64,000 nt of DNA, from assembly GCA_016287675.1 (NCBI GenBank), contig JAEFAR010000004.1, positions 1-64,000 on the forward strand, in the 5' to 3' direction. The notes under the pieces were generated by a model. That model was given only the letters and a program-made list of their open reading frames with translations. It did no database searches and was not told where the DNA came from. Below, one piece after another: positions 28,337-37,327 of the stretch (the first letter of the stretch is position 1; each line of letters opens with the position of its first letter). A program made the translations under genes and the position numbers. The stretch comes from Lachnospiraceae bacterium. Lineage in GTDB: Bacteria > Bacillota > Clostridia > Lachnospirales > Lachnospiraceae.

Positions 28337-28638
28337 TGAAAAAGAATCGCAGAAAGAGACAAAGCGGAATACTGGTGATCATGCTGGCAGTGCTGGCATT
28401 GTTTTCCGTACTCTTTTACAGAAGCCTTTCTTTGGAAAAGAAAAAGGCCGGATTACAGGCAGTTGTAGCCGAGAAAGAAGCACAGCTGACGGAAGAACGT
28501 GAGAGGACTGAAGAACTTAAGGCTAAAAAGTCCTACATGTCTACCATCAATTATATAGAAGATCTGGCAAGAGAAAAGCTGGGCCTTGTTTTTAAGAATG
28601 AAGTGATTTTTAGGGAAAAGGATGACGATTCGGAATAA
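28336..28638 (+). CDS. divIC: Septum formation initiator DivIC/FtsB family
   Basis: A 100-residue bitopic membrane protein of the divisome. A basic N-terminus is followed by one membrane helix (about 9-28) and a coiled coil (about 30-65, KAGLQAVVAEKEAQLTEER). The end, YIEDLAREKLGLVFKNEVIF, is the conserved FtsB/DivIC C-terminal block. It overlaps rqcP by one base and tilS by 17 bases, so all three are co-transcribed. Confidence 0.92.
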   Translation: MKKNRRKRQSGILVIMLAVLALFSVLFYRSLSLEKKKAGLQAVVAEKEAQLTEERERTEELKAKKSYMSTINYIEDLAREKLGLVFKNEVIFREKDDDSE

Positions 28639-30049
28639 GATAATTGATTTCTGCAACGAAAAAAAGCTTTTGGACAGCGGAGACGGCGTTATCATCGGAC
28701 TTTCCGGCGGCGCGGACTCGGTCTGTCTTCTTTTTATGCTGTCATCAATGCAAACAGAAATGAACCTGAGGCTTTTCGCAGTTCATGTTAATCATGGCAT
28801 CAGAGGATCCGAAGCGGACAGGGACGAAGCTTTTTGCAAAGAGCTCTGCGAGAGATTTAAGATCCCGTTTGAAGCTGTTCATGCGGACATCCCCGCATTG
28901 GCAGAAAAAGAAGGAATAGGGCTGGAAGAAGCGGGAAGAGGATTCAGATACGAGGTTTTTGAAAAGAAAGCGGATGAGCTGGGATTTAACAGGATCGCTG
29001 TGGCTCATCACATGAATGACAGGGCGGAGACAGTGATCTTTCAGCTCGTTCGGGGAAGCAAACTGAGCGGTCTTTCAGGTATACGCGAAAAAAACGGGCG
29101 TATAATCCGTCCGCTGCTTTGCCTGACCAGAGAAGAGATTGAGAGCTGTTTAAAAATGAATGGCCTTGATTTTGTGACAGACAGTACCAATCTTTCTTCG
29201 GATTATACCAGAAATTATATAAGAAACGTGATCCTGCCGGGGCTGGAGAGGCTGAGACCTCATGCGGGAGAACACATTGCGGAAACCGCCGATTATCTCG
29301 GAAGGGTTTCGGATTTTATGGAAAGAGCGGTCCGGGAGGTTTACGATACCTGTGTTTCCGCGGATCCCGGAAGACCCGGAAGCCTGAGGCTTTCGGTAAG
29401 TGCACTTAAAGCTGCGGATCCATTGCTTTCGGAAACTGTGATCTACAACGCTATATGCACGGTGGCGGGCAGAAAAAAGGACATTACGGAAAAATTCGTA
29501 AAAATGGTGTGGGAGCTTTGTGACAAACAGTCCGGAAGATCTGTGGATCTGAAGTATGGGCTGGTGGCGAAAAAAATATACGACTCAGTCCTGATCTCGC
29601 GGGAAAGCACGGAAAATGCCGTTGACAGTGAAGACGTAAACTGCAATAATATTTTTTGCACGGTGATACCCGTGAATGAGGGAGAAAACGCTCTTGACTT
29701 AATAGAAAATTTAGGGGGTTTTCCGAAAGATAATTTGAAAAAATTCTTTGACTGTGATAAACTTCTTTCTCGTTTCAATATAGGATCGACGGAAGGAAAA
29801 ATAGTCGCGAGAAAAGCGGATGCGGCGGATTTCATGGCTGTCTATCCGGATGGAAGAAGCAAAAAGGTTTTTGACATTCTGAAGGATGAAAAGATCGAAG
29901 CGGATGAAAGGAAAAAATGTCTTGCAGCCGCTGTCGGGCATGAGGTGCTCCTGATCAGGGGAGTAAGGTCATGTGAGATCTGCAGAGTGGATGAAAAAAC
30001 TAAAAATATATTATCAGTATCCTTTGGGATACAGGACACGGAGGCATAG
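28622..30049 (+). CDS. tilS: tRNA(Ile)-lysidine synthase
   Basis: It converts C34 of the tRNA-Ile CAU anticodon to lysidine using ATP and lysine, and is essential for AUA decoding. The 475 residues contain the PP-loop SGGADSVCLL (about residues 29-38), the VNHGIRG..EADRDEAF motif, and HHMNDRAETV, with the C-terminal TilS domain around 380-470. It overlaps divIC and is followed within 3 nt by hpt, the same order as in Bacillus, but spoIIE between divIC and tilS is absent. Confidence 0.95.
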   Translation: MTIRNKIIDFCNEKKLLDSGDGVIIGLSGGADSVCLLFMLSSMQTEMNLRLFAVHVNHGIRGSEADRDEAFCKELCERFKIPFEAVHADIPALAEKEGIGLEEAGRGFRYEVFEKKADELGFNRIAVAHHMNDRAETVIFQLVRGSKLSGLSGIREKNGRIIRPLLCLTREEIESCLKMNGLDFVTDSTNLSSDYTRNYIRNVILPGLERLRPHAGEHIAETADYLGRVSDFMERAVREVYDTCVSADPGRPGSLRLSVSALKAADPLLSETVIYNAICTVAGRKKDITEKFVKMVWELCDKQSGRSVDLKYGLVAKKIYDSVLISRESTENAVDSEDVNCNNIFCTVIPVNEGENALDLIENLGGFPKDNLKKFFDCDKLLSRFNIGSTEGKIVARKADAADFMAVYPDGRSKKVFDILKDEKIEADERKKCLAAAVGHEVLLIRGVRSCEICRVDEKTKNILSVSFGIQDTEA

Positions 30050-30051
30050 AT

Positions 30052-30582
30052 ATGGCTGATAAGATATCGGTTTTGATCCCTGAAGAAGACGTGGAAAAAA
30101 GAGTACGCGAGCTTGCTGAACAGATCAGCAGGGATTATGAAGGAGAAGAGGTTCTCCTGATCTGCATTTTAAAGGGCAGTGTTTTTTACACATGTGAACT
30201 TGCCAAAAGGCTTACAGTTCCCGTCAAGCTTGATTTCATGTCGGTTTCCAGTTACGGAAACGACACCGTATCATCCGGAAGGGTTAAGATCATCAAGGAT
30301 CTGGATGATTCCATCGAAGGCAAGAATGTCATCGTAGTTGAGGATATTATCGACTCCGGAAGGACTCTGGCTCATCTTTTGGCGGTCTTAAAGGTAAGAG
30401 AGCCCAAGTCCATAAGGCTTTGCACATTACTTGACAAGCCCGACAGACGTGAAGTGGAAGTGAAGGTGGACTACGTAGGCTTCACTATTCCCGATGCATT
30501 TGTGGTGGGTTATGGTCTCGATTACAGACAGATGTACAGAAATCTGCCTTACGTAGGTGTTTTGGAACTCGGAAAGGAATAA
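30052..30582 (+). CDS. hpt: Hypoxanthine-guanine phosphoribosyltransferase
   Basis: A purine salvage enzyme joining PRPP with hypoxanthine or guanine. The 176 residues carry the PRPP-binding motif [18 protein letters not shown] (about 99-116), the [15 protein letters not shown] loop and the flexible-loop SVSSYGNDT. It is the normal length for bacterial HPRT and sits in the conserved tilS-hpt-ftsH order with 2-nt gaps. Confidence 0.95.
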   Translation: MADKISVLIPEEDVEKRVRELAEQISRDYEGEEVLLICILKGSVFYTCELAKRLTVPVKLDFMSVSSYGNDTVSSGRVKIIKDLDDSIEGKNVIVVEDIIDSGRTLAHLLAVLKVREPKSIRLCTLLDKPDRREVEVKVDYVGFTIPDAFVVGYGLDYRQMYRNLPYVGVLELGKE

Positions 30583-30584
30583 AA

Positions 30585-32405
30585 GTGGAGAACAACGGTA
30601 GAAGATATTTCAGAAATTTAGGGCTCTATGTCATTATACTTGCTTTGGGTATCGGTATACTCTGGCTGGCGTTGTCACTGGGAAATTCCGATTCGGGCTA
30701 CGGCTTCGATGATTACATTGAAGACCTTGCAAAAAATGATATAAAAGAAGTTGTTATAATACAAAATGAACAGGTTCCCACAGGACAGGTCAGAGTGCTT
30801 TTAAAGGACGGAAGCGCTAGATCCTTCTATGTTGTGGACACTGCGCTGGCTTTTGATGCGGCACGGGGTTACAAGGTGGATCCGGAAGTCAGGGATGTTA
30901 AGACCCAGAGTGTATTTTTGACCACTGTTTTACCTTACATTCTGATCCTTGTGGTATTTTTCTTCTTAATGTCATCCATGACCATGCAGAGCGGCGGAAA
31001 CAATTCCAGAATGATGAATTTTGGTAGAAGCCGTGCGAGGCTTGCCACTCCCGATAACGGAAAGGCTGTGACATTCAAGGATGTTGCAGGCGTTGAAGAA
31101 GAAAAGGATCAGCTGGAAGAGATCGTGGATTTCCTTAAAAATCCCAAGAAATACATTGAAGTCGGCGCCAGGATCCCCAAGGGCGTTATCCTCGTGGGAC
31201 CTCCCGGAACAGGTAAAACGCTCCTTGCAAAGGCGGTTGCGGGAGAAGCGGGTGTTCCCTTCTTCTCGGTTTCCGGATCCGACTTTGTTGAAATGTTCGT
31301 AGGTGTCGGTGCTTCCCGTGTCAGAGACATGTTCATGGAAGCCAAGAAAAATGCCCCCTGCATAGTTTTCATCGACGAGATCGATGCTGTTGCCAGAAGA
31401 AGAGGCGCAGGTATGGGCGGCGGACATGATGAAAGAGAGCAGACTTTGAACCAGCTGCTGGTTGAGATGGATGGTTTCTCGGTTAATGAAGGCATAATCG
31501 TTATGGCAGCAACGAACCGTGTGGACATCCTGGATCCCGCCATCATGAGACCCGGTCGTTTTGACCGTAAAGTTTTTGTAAATCGTCCCGACATCAGGGG
31601 AAGAGAGGACATACTGAAGGTTCATGCAAAGAACAAGCCTCTTTCCGATGATGTTGATATCCACGAGATCGCTCAGGCCACATCAGGCTTTACAGGTGCG
31701 GATCTTGAAAATCTCCTCAATGAAGCTGCCATTCTTGCTGCCAAGAGCGAGATCAAGTTTGTACGTAAGGAAGATATTAAAAAAGCATTCATTAAACTGG
31801 GCATAGGCGTAGAGAAAAAGTCCAGGATCGTTTCGGAAAAGGAAAAGAGGATCACAGCTTTTCACGAAGCGGGACATGCGATACTTTTTCATCTCCTTCC
31901 CGATGTTGGCCCCGTTTACGCGGTTTCCATCATTCCCACAGGCTCTGCCGGCGGTTACACCATGCCGCTTCCCGAGCGTGATGAGATGTATCTGACCAAG
32001 GGCAAGCTCATCCAGGAGATCATTGTGAGCCTCGGGGGACGTGCTGCTGAGGAGCTGATCTTTGACGACATTACAACAGGTGCTTCCCAGGACATCAAGG
32101 AAGCTACCAGAACGGCCAGAAGTATGGTCATTAAGTATGGTTTTTCCGAAAGTGTCGGACTCATTTCCTACGATAACGATGACGATGAAGTCTTCATCGG
32201 CCGTGATTTTGGACATACAAAGGCCTACAGCGATCACACGGCAAACGTTATCGATGATGAGGTACGCCGTATCGTTGAAGACTGTTACGATAAGGCAAAG
32301 AACATCCTCAAAGAAAATGAGAAGGTCCTGAACAAGTGCGCACAGCTTCTTCTTGAAAAGGAAAGGATCAACAGAGAGGAGTTCGAAGCTCTCTTTGAGG
32401 TGTGA
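30585..32405 (+). CDS. ftsH: ATP-dependent zinc metalloprotease FtsH
   Basis: A membrane-anchored AAA+ protease that degrades misfolded membrane proteins and unstable regulators. Two membrane helices (about 11-30 and 109-127) flank a small extracytoplasmic domain. The AAA module has Walker [14 protein letters not shown] (about 205-217), Walker [10 protein letters not shown] and the second-region motif RPGRFDR. The zinc site is HEAGH (about 426-430) with a distal Asp in the [12 protein letters not shown] region. Translation starts at GTG (30585), 3 nt after hpt, with GGAAAGGAA upstream. At 606 residues it is of usual length. Confidence 0.96.
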   Translation: MENNGRRYFRNLGLYVIILALGIGILWLALSLGNSDSGYGFDDYIEDLAKNDIKEVVIIQNEQVPTGQVRVLLKDGSARSFYVVDTALAFDAARGYKVDPEVRDVKTQSVFLTTVLPYILILVVFFFLMSSMTMQSGGNNSRMMNFGRSRARLATPDNGKAVTFKDVAGVEEEKDQLEEIVDFLKNPKKYIEVGARIPKGVILVGPPGTGKTLLAKAVAGEAGVPFFSVSGSDFVEMFVGVGASRVRDMFMEAKKNAPCIVFIDEIDAVARRRGAGMGGGHDEREQTLNQLLVEMDGFSVNEGIIVMAATNRVDILDPAIMRPGRFDRKVFVNRPDIRGREDILKVHAKNKPLSDDVDIHEIAQATSGFTGADLENLLNEAAILAAKSEIKFVRKEDIKKAFIKLGIGVEKKSRIVSEKEKRITAFHEAGHAILFHLLPDVGPVYAVSIIPTGSAGGYTMPLPERDEMYLTKGKLIQEIIVSLGGRAAEELIFDDITTGASQDIKEATRTARSMVIKYGFSESVGLISYDNDDDEVFIGRDFGHTKAYSDHTANVIDDEVRRIVEDCYDKAKNILKENEKVLNKCAQLLLEKERINREEFEALFEV

Positions 32406-32448
32406 CAGATCCGTAAACTTTTGAGAGGACAACCGCATTTGTAAAACT

Positions 32449-32487
32449 TGCACAAAAGATCGATCAAAAAAAATCGATGTTTGTGCA
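32449..32487. promoter_or_regulatory. Large near-perfect dyad downstream of ftsH
   Basis: TGCACAAAAGATCGAT (32449-32464) is repeated inverted as ATCGATGTTTGTGCA (32473-32487) around an A run, with a one-base offset. No T run follows, so an operator is more likely than a terminator. A -10-like TATAAT lies about 20 bases downstream. The outer half-site TGCACAAA also occurs in the mannan regulatory region. Confidence 0.55.
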
Positions 32488-32589
32488 CACTGATTTTGAA
32501 ATTCATGTATAATAACACACGTAAACCCCAATACATTATATATAGTTTTTGCTACACCCCATAAGTAACAAAAATACCTTCTCCAGAAG

Positions 32590-32617
32590 AGAGCGGCTTT
32601 CCCAGGCCGCTCTTTTC
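32590..32617 (+). terminator. Terminator between ftsH and the GH13 gene
   Basis: AGAGCGGC / GCCGCTCT stem with an 8-nt loop and a following T run. It ends the ftsH transcript or a short RNA started near 32515. The 327-base gap 32406-32732 otherwise holds the dyad at 32449 and the promoter at 32657. Confidence 0.85.
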
Positions 32618-32656
32618 ACGTTTTCTTATCTTTTCATTTCTTTGGGGCGTTAAATG

Positions 32657-32665
32657 TGCTATACT
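32657..32665 (+). promoter_or_regulatory. Extended -10 promoter of the GH13 gene
   Basis: TGC followed by TATACT (32660-32665) forms an extended -10 element; the -35 region (TTTCTT, 17 nt upstream) is poor. The leader to the GH13 start is about 60 nt. Confidence 0.5.
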
Positions 32666-32732
32666 AAAAAACAGACCGAAGAAAGAGCGATCTTTCGGAT
32701 CAGAACTTTTATCATATGGATGAGAACGTTAA

Positions 32733-34742
32733 ATGGATCCTTTAAAAGCATTTTACTCCGACGGTACGGAGGAATTCTGCCGGACATTCGGAGTCGACTC
32801 AAATGAAAATGTGGAGATCAGGCTAAGAACCCCGAAGAATATGCAGGTTAAGCCCTTGTTTATGTGCGATTTTACGGAAATAACAATGGAACTCTGCGAC
32901 TCGGGGCCTTTTTTTGACTACTATTCCTGCGAGATGATGATGCCCAATTACAATCTGAGCTATGCTTTTAAGGTGGTTTACGACGGCAGGATCTATTACT
33001 ATACAAAGAACGGTCTGAAAGACTACTACGAATGGCAGGACAGTCTGCGTCTCCTTCCCGGTTTCAGGATGCCCAAGTGGGCGGTGGGAGCCGTTATGTA
33101 TCAGATCTATCCCGATCGCTTCTGTAACGGCGACAAGCAAAATGATGTGGAAAACGGCGAGTACTATTACGCGGACCGGATGGTGGAAAGGGTCTATGAC
33201 TGGAATGCTCCCGTCGCCGATCTGGATGTTGCCAGGTTTTACGGCGGCGATCTCGGCGGTGTCCTTAAGAAGCTGGATTATCTCCAGAACCTGGGCATAG
33301 AGGTCATCTACCTGAATCCCATCTTTGTTTCCCCTTCAAATCACAAGTACGACTGTCAGGATTACGATCACATAGATCCCCATCTGACTGTTATAGTCAG
33401 GAATGTGGGTGACAAGGGGGTCTACGGAAACAATAAATACGTTGTCAAGACCACCAATAAGGAAAATCTTGAAGCAAGCAATGCCTGGTTTGCGGATTTT
33501 GTAAAGCAGGTTCACGCCCGGGGAATGAAAGTCATTCTTGATGGCGTCTTTAATCATTGCGGTTCCTTTAACAAATGGATGGACAGAGAAGGCTACTACT
33601 CGGCATGCGATGAAGAGGAAGTGGGAGCTTACAGGAGTAAGGACAGCAAATACAGAAAGTTTTTTAAATTCTCCGATCCCGACGATCCCAATTCCTACGA
33701 AGGATGGTGGGGCTTTGATACACTTCCGAAGCTTAATTACGAGGAGTCCGAGGAGCTTTGCGATTACATCTGCCGCATCGGAGCAAAGTGGGTGTCCGAA
33801 CCCTACAACTGCGACGGATGGAGACTGGATGTGGCTGCGGATCTTGGGCATTCCGAGGAATTCAATCACAAGTTCTGGAAACGTTTCAGAGCGGCAGTGA
33901 AAAAAGCAAATCCCGAAAGCATCATTCTTGCCGAGCATTACGGAAATGCCGAAAAATGGCTTAAGGGCGATGAATGGGATACACTCATGAATTACGACGC
34001 TTTTATGGAACCAATTACCTGGTTCCTGACCGGGATGGAAAAGCACAGCGACGAGTTCAGGGAATATATGCTTAACAACACGGATGCACTCATGGACGGA
34101 TTGTTCAACCGGAGCAAGGCATTTTCCACAGCCACCATGTATTCGGCCATGAACGAACTTTCCAACCATGACCATTCAAGATTTCTGACAAGAACCAATC
34201 ACTACGTGGGACGAGTGAATTTCCTTGGAGCTGATGCTGCATCCCGGGACATTCACCCCGAGATCTTTGCGGAGGCGGTTGTCTTTCAGATGACATGGCC
34301 GGGCTGTCCCACGATCTATTACGGCGATGAAGCGGGGCTTTGCGGTTTCACGGATCCCGACTGCAGGCGCACTTTCCCCTGGGGACATGAGGACAGGGAT
34401 CTGATCCATCTTCACAAGGAAATGATCGCCATACGAAAGAGACTGACAGTTCTTAAGTACGGGTCGGTGGCTCCTCTCTACGCGGAGCGTGGTGTCTTTG
34501 CTTTTGCCCGTTTTGACAGAGAGAACATTATAGTTACGATCCTGAACAACAACGATTGCGAAAAGGATCTCACAATTTCCCTGGAAGGCATAGACATAGA
34601 CATGGGAGCAATGGTCACGATCATGCTGACGGATGCGGACGGATACCGCAGGGAAGCCCATTTTCATCATGTTGAGGACAGACAGTTTTCCGTGCATATG
34701 AAACCTCATTCGTCCTGTGTGCTTAAGGACCTGGATCCTTGA
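32733..34742 (+). CDS. Intracellular GH13 alpha-amylase/neopullulanase-type enzyme
   Basis: It hydrolyses alpha-glucans such as maltodextrin, cyclodextrin or pullulan fragments in the cytoplasm (no signal peptide). The 669 residues comprise an N-terminal beta domain (about 1-115, CBM34-like position), a TIM barrel with nucleophile Asp366 in DGWRLDVAAD, acid/base Glu401 in ILAEHYG and stabiliser Asp480 in LSNHDHSRF, then a C-terminal beta domain. YQIYPDRFCNGD is typical of the neopullulanase/cyclomaltodextrinase group. The ribosome site is modest (GGATGAG). It stands alone with its own promoter, not in an obvious operon; the exact specificity cannot be read from the sequence. Confidence 0.92.
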   Translation: MDPLKAFYSDGTEEFCRTFGVDSNENVEIRLRTPKNMQVKPLFMCDFTEITMELCDSGPFFDYYSCEMMMPNYNLSYAFKVVYDGRIYYYTKNGLKDYYEWQDSLRLLPGFRMPKWAVGAVMYQIYPDRFCNGDKQNDVENGEYYYADRMVERVYDWNAPVADLDVARFYGGDLGGVLKKLDYLQNLGIEVIYLNPIFVSPSNHKYDCQDYDHIDPHLTVIVRNVGDKGVYGNNKYVVKTTNKENLEASNAWFADFVKQVHARGMKVILDGVFNHCGSFNKWMDREGYYSACDEEEVGAYRSKDSKYRKFFKFSDPDDPNSYEGWWGFDTLPKLNYEESEELCDYICRIGAKWVSEPYNCDGWRLDVAADLGHSEEFNHKFWKRFRAAVKKANPESIILAEHYGNAEKWLKGDEWDTLMNYDAFMEPITWFLTGMEKHSDEFREYMLNNTDALMDGLFNRSKAFSTATMYSAMNELSNHDHSRFLTRTNHYVGRVNFLGADAASRDIHPEIFAEAVVFQMTWPGCPTIYYGDEAGLCGFTDPDCRRTFPWGHEDRDLIHLHKEMIAIRKRLTVLKYGSVAPLYAERGVFAFARFDRENIIVTILNNNDCEKDLTISLEGIDIDMGAMVTIMLTDADGYRREAHFHHVEDRQFSVHMKPHSSCVLKDLDP

Positions 34743-34817
34743 AAACTTTTTGACTTTACTCCTGTGCAAAGAGGATTAGATTACTTTAGTTTTGATCATG
34801 TTTTTTTGACGTTTGTA

Positions 34818-34846
34818 TTGACACTTTAAACCGTTAAAGATATAAT
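34818..34846 (+). promoter_or_regulatory. Perfect consensus sigma-A promoter
   Basis: TTGACA (34818-34823) and TATAAT (34841-34846) with exactly 17 nt between them. It should start a strong, probably constitutive transcript near 34853, about 270 nt before the ABC transporter gene. Confidence 0.92.
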
Positions 34847-34852
34847 ATTATC

Positions 34853-35104
34853 CACGCATATAAAGAAAATGCGTATGTTTTAAGGGTTTATCTCGTAAGA
34901 GAGAACATCCGCTTTGGAAGTGGCGGATGAAAAGAATATACAGATATGAAGTTGGGAATAACTTTTTGGAACATATCTTATTGTTTATGATTTGCTCTTA
35001 CGATTATGAGGGGGCACAAGTTTCTTTAAAGGTGGAAACTTGCCTTGTTTTGATATGGTTTTTTTAACCGCTCTCATGGTTCGTATGAGGACGGTTTTTT
35101 TATT
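34853..35104 (+). ncRNA. Structured leader RNA, orphan riboswitch-like
   Basis: A leader of about 250 nt between the promoter and the metal-transporter operon, with several supported helices: ACGCAT/ATGCGT (34854-34874); a long-range helix TCGTAAGAG (34893-34901) with CTCTTACGA (34995-35003) enclosing two hairpins, CATCCGC/GCGGATG (34906-34929) and GATATGAAGTT/AACTT..CATATC (34943-34977); then CAAGTTTC/GAAACTTG (35017-35042); then a terminator. ATGAGGG (35006-35012), directly after the long-range helix, can pair with the terminator arm CTCTCAT (35071-35077). I do not recognise a known riboswitch class. It could also be a stand-alone abundant ncRNA. Confidence 0.65.
35066..35104 (+). terminator. 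Terminator in the leader of the metal-transporter operon
   Basis: AACCG (35066-35070) and CTCAT (35073-35077) pair with ATGAG (35085-35089) and CGGTT (35092-35096), followed by a long T run. It lies only about 20 nt before the first gene's start codon, so it must be bypassed for transporter expression. Confidence 0.9.
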
Positions 35105-35125
35105 TTGCTTAAACGGAGGGAAAAA

Positions 35126-35839
35126 ATGGCACTGATCACTGTACGGGATCTATCACTTGGATATGAAAACCGGATTATTATTGAAAAGCTGAACTTTACC
35201 GTCAATGCCGGGGACTATCTTTGCATTATGGGAGAAAACGGATCGGGGAAATCAACTCTGATCAAGACTTTACTTAATCTTAAGAGTCCTTTGGCAGGAG
35301 AGATCTTAATCGGGGAAGGATTAATGAAAAATGAGATAGGTTACCTACCTCAGCAGACTGTTGTACAAAGAGATTTTCCGGCATCGGTTAAAGAAATCGT
35401 AGTTTCGGGATGTCAGTCTCAATGCGGATTAAGGCCGTTTTATAACAAAAAGGAAAGGGAAATTGCTCAAAAAAACATGGAACGTATGGGGATCCTGAAA
35501 TTGCAAAACCGTTGCTATCGGGAACTTTCCGGTGGACAACAGCAAAGGGTGCTTCTGGCAAGAGCACTTTGTGCGACACGTAAAATCTTACTTTTGGATG
35601 AACCTGTTTCGGGATTGGATCCCAAAGTAACTGCCGAAATGTATTCGCTTATTGCGGGATTAAACGATGAAGGGATCACAGTGATCATGATATCTCACGA
35701 TCTGAGTGCGGCTTTACAGTACGCAGATCATATTTTGCACATTGGTGCATCTGTGTTTTTCGGAACCAGAAAAGAATACATTAAAAGCGAGGCAGGAAAG
35801 AGCTTCCTGTTACAGCAGAAAGCCGGTGGAAACATATGA
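35126..35839 (+). CDS. Metal ABC transporter ATPase (ZnuC/MntB type)
   Basis: The 237-residue ATPase of a metal uptake ABC transporter. Walker A is GENGSGKSTL (about 36-45), the signature LSGGQQQRVLLARAL (about 134-148), Walker B KILLLDEPVSGLD, and the H-loop ISHD. The length and the short GLRPFYNKKEREIA insertion fit the manganese/zinc/iron cluster 9 family. The start at 35126 has GGAGGG upstream; an in-frame start 7 codons earlier overlaps the leader's T run and is rejected. It overlaps the permease gene by 4 nt. The metal is not determinable from the sequence; zinc is suggested by the cysteine-rich genes downstream. Confidence 0.9.
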   Translation: MALITVRDLSLGYENRIIIEKLNFTVNAGDYLCIMGENGSGKSTLIKTLLNLKSPLAGEILIGEGLMKNEIGYLPQQTVVQRDFPASVKEIVVSGCQSQCGLRPFYNKKEREIAQKNMERMGILKLQNRCYRELSGGQQQRVLLARALCATRKILLLDEPVSGLDPKVTAEMYSLIAGLNDEGITVIMISHDLSAALQYADHILHIGASVFFGTRKEYIKSEAGKSFLLQQKAGGNI

Positions 35840-36681
35840 TTGAAAAATTAATAATGTACTTACAGTATCCTTTTGTAAGATATGCCTTGATCGTGGGAGT
35901 ATTGATAGCTCTGTGTTCATCGCTTCTGGGAGTTACCCTGGTTCTTAAGCGATTTTCATTTATAGGAGATGGTCTTTCTCATGTAGCTTTTGGAGCCATG
36001 GCTTTGGCAGCAGTGTTAAACATTACAAATGATATGCTTTTGATACTGCCTGTCACAATTGCGGGAGCGGTCATTCTTTTGAGAACTGGACAAAATGCAA
36101 AGATCAAGGGTGATGCTGCTGTAGCCATGGTTTCGGTCGCATCATTGGCATTTGGTTACTTGATAATGAATGTTTTTTCAACCTCATCGAATTTGTCGGG
36201 AGATGTGTGCAGTACACTGTTCGGATCAACGTCGATCCTTACTTTGACAAAAAAGGAAGTTTTGATCTGCATGATCTTGTCTGTACTCGTGGTAGTGTTT
36301 TTCGTCCTGTTTTACAACAAGATCTTTGCGGTAACCTTTGATGAAAACTTTTCAAAGGCAACGGGAGTAAGGACAGAGGCCTATAATTTAATGATAGCTG
36401 TTGTGATCGCGGTGATCATTGTTTTGGCAATGAACCTTGTGGGATCTCTTTTGATTTCTGCTTTGGTAATCTTCCCGGCTTTATCTGCCATGAGATTGTT
36501 CAAGAACTTTAAAAGTGTAACTATCTGCTCCGCGATCCTGTCCGTGGTTTGCGCTTTGGTTGGAATAGCGGTATCGATAGTCGCAGGAACACCCGTTGGG
36601 TCAACAATTGTCGGAATTGATACTTTGGCGTTTGGAATGTGCTGGCTTTTAGGAACTATAAGAGGAGGAATTGTAAAATGA
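35836..36681 (+). CDS. Metal ABC transporter permease (ZnuB/MntC type)
   Basis: A 281-residue integral membrane protein of the cluster 9 metal permease family with about eight to nine helices. Typical elements are the N-terminal YPFVRYALIVGVLIALCSSLLG, RFSFIGDGLSHVAFGAMALA and MNLVGSLLISALVIFPALSAMRL. It is translationally coupled to the ATPase and to the following lipoprotein (4-nt overlaps). The usual substrate-binding partner (ZnuA/TroA-like, about 300 residues) is not encoded next to it. Confidence 0.92.
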   Translation: MIEKLIMYLQYPFVRYALIVGVLIALCSSLLGVTLVLKRFSFIGDGLSHVAFGAMALAAVLNITNDMLLILPVTIAGAVILLRTGQNAKIKGDAAVAMVSVASLAFGYLIMNVFSTSSNLSGDVCSTLFGSTSILTLTKKEVLICMILSVLVVVFFVLFYNKIFAVTFDENFSKATGVRTEAYNLMIAVVIAVIIVLAMNLVGSLLISALVIFPALSAMRLFKNFKSVTICSAILSVVCALVGIAVSIVAGTPVGSTIVGIDTLAFGMCWLLGTIRGGIVK

Positions 36682-37313
36682 AAAGAATAATGAGTTTGGG
36701 CTTTTTGATCGCATTAATTTTGATGGTGGGAGTTGCCTGTGGTAAAGAAAGTACAAACCAAAGCGGCAGAACGATCAACATGACTTCGAGCGTGGACGAT
36801 GTTTTGGCAGCAGGAGTGGCAGCTCAACAGAATGAAGAGAACAAAGAAAGATCTGCAAGCATAGATGAGATCGAGGAAACGGAAACGAAAACTGTTGAGC
36901 AGCAACAGGCGGATCGCCCGAAAACAGCTGAGGGGGCAGAAGAGTCTAAAAAGGAAGTAAAAGAAAAGCCTCAAATTGATGTGGATATCACGGAATTATC
37001 AGCCACCATGGCCTATTCCGAAGTTTGTAACATGATCTATATGCCTGATGATTATATGGGCAAGACGGTAAAGGTGAGAGGTATTTTTGATACTTATTAT
37101 GATGCAGTGAATGATCTTTACTTTCACGCATGCATAGTAATGGATCCGACCGGATGCTGCGCTCAAGGTGTGGAGTTTGTTGCCACAAACGATTACAGTT
37201 ATCCGCAAGATTTTCCGACAGAGGGTGAGATGATCACTGTAGCAGGGGAGTTTGATACTTATGTTGACGGACCATACGTTTACAGCACGCTTCGTAACGC
37301 GATCATCTATTAA
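36678..37313 (+). CDS. Small lipoprotein with C-terminal OB-fold-like domain
   Basis: A 211-residue lipoprotein. The lipobox is GVAC (Cys20), then an acidic, Glu/Lys-rich disordered linker (about 45-100), then a compact domain (about 105-211) with YMGKTVKVRGIFDTYY and GEMITVAGEFDTYVDGPYVYS, strand patterns like an OB fold. A neighbouring Cys pair (DPTGCCAQG) might bind a metal and recalls the C-terminal region of YcgQ/TIGR03943 proteins. It is not a ZnuA-type binding protein. The start at 36678 overlaps the permease stop, with AGGAGG upstream. Function unknown; it is probably part of the metal uptake operon. Confidence 0.7.
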   Translation: MKRIMSLGFLIALILMVGVACGKESTNQSGRTINMTSSVDDVLAAGVAAQQNEENKERSASIDEIEETETKTVEQQQADRPKTAEGAEESKKEVKEKPQIDVDITELSATMAYSEVCNMIYMPDDYMGKTVKVRGIFDTYYDAVNDLYFHACIVMDPTGCCAQGVEFVATNDYSYPQDFPTEGEMITVAGEFDTYVDGPYVYSTLRNAIIY

Positions 37314-37327
37314 AAAAATCAAAAGAT

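Noticed and set aside
30972-32531. Long minus-strand open frames opposite ftsH
   Set aside because: They shadow the conserved AAA and protease regions of ftsH and have no motifs or ribosome sites.
33336-34175. 279-codon minus-strand open frame inside the GH13 gene
   Set aside because: Antisense shadow of the catalytic barrel; no family features.
34853-35104. T-box, ykoY manganese riboswitch, 6S RNA, tmRNA or SRP RNA
   Set aside because: No T-box antiterminator sequence; the expected conserved motifs of the manganese element, SRP RNA (GGAAGCAGC region) and tmRNA are absent; the 5' and 3' ends do not pair as in 6S RNA. The RNA is therefore left unclassified.
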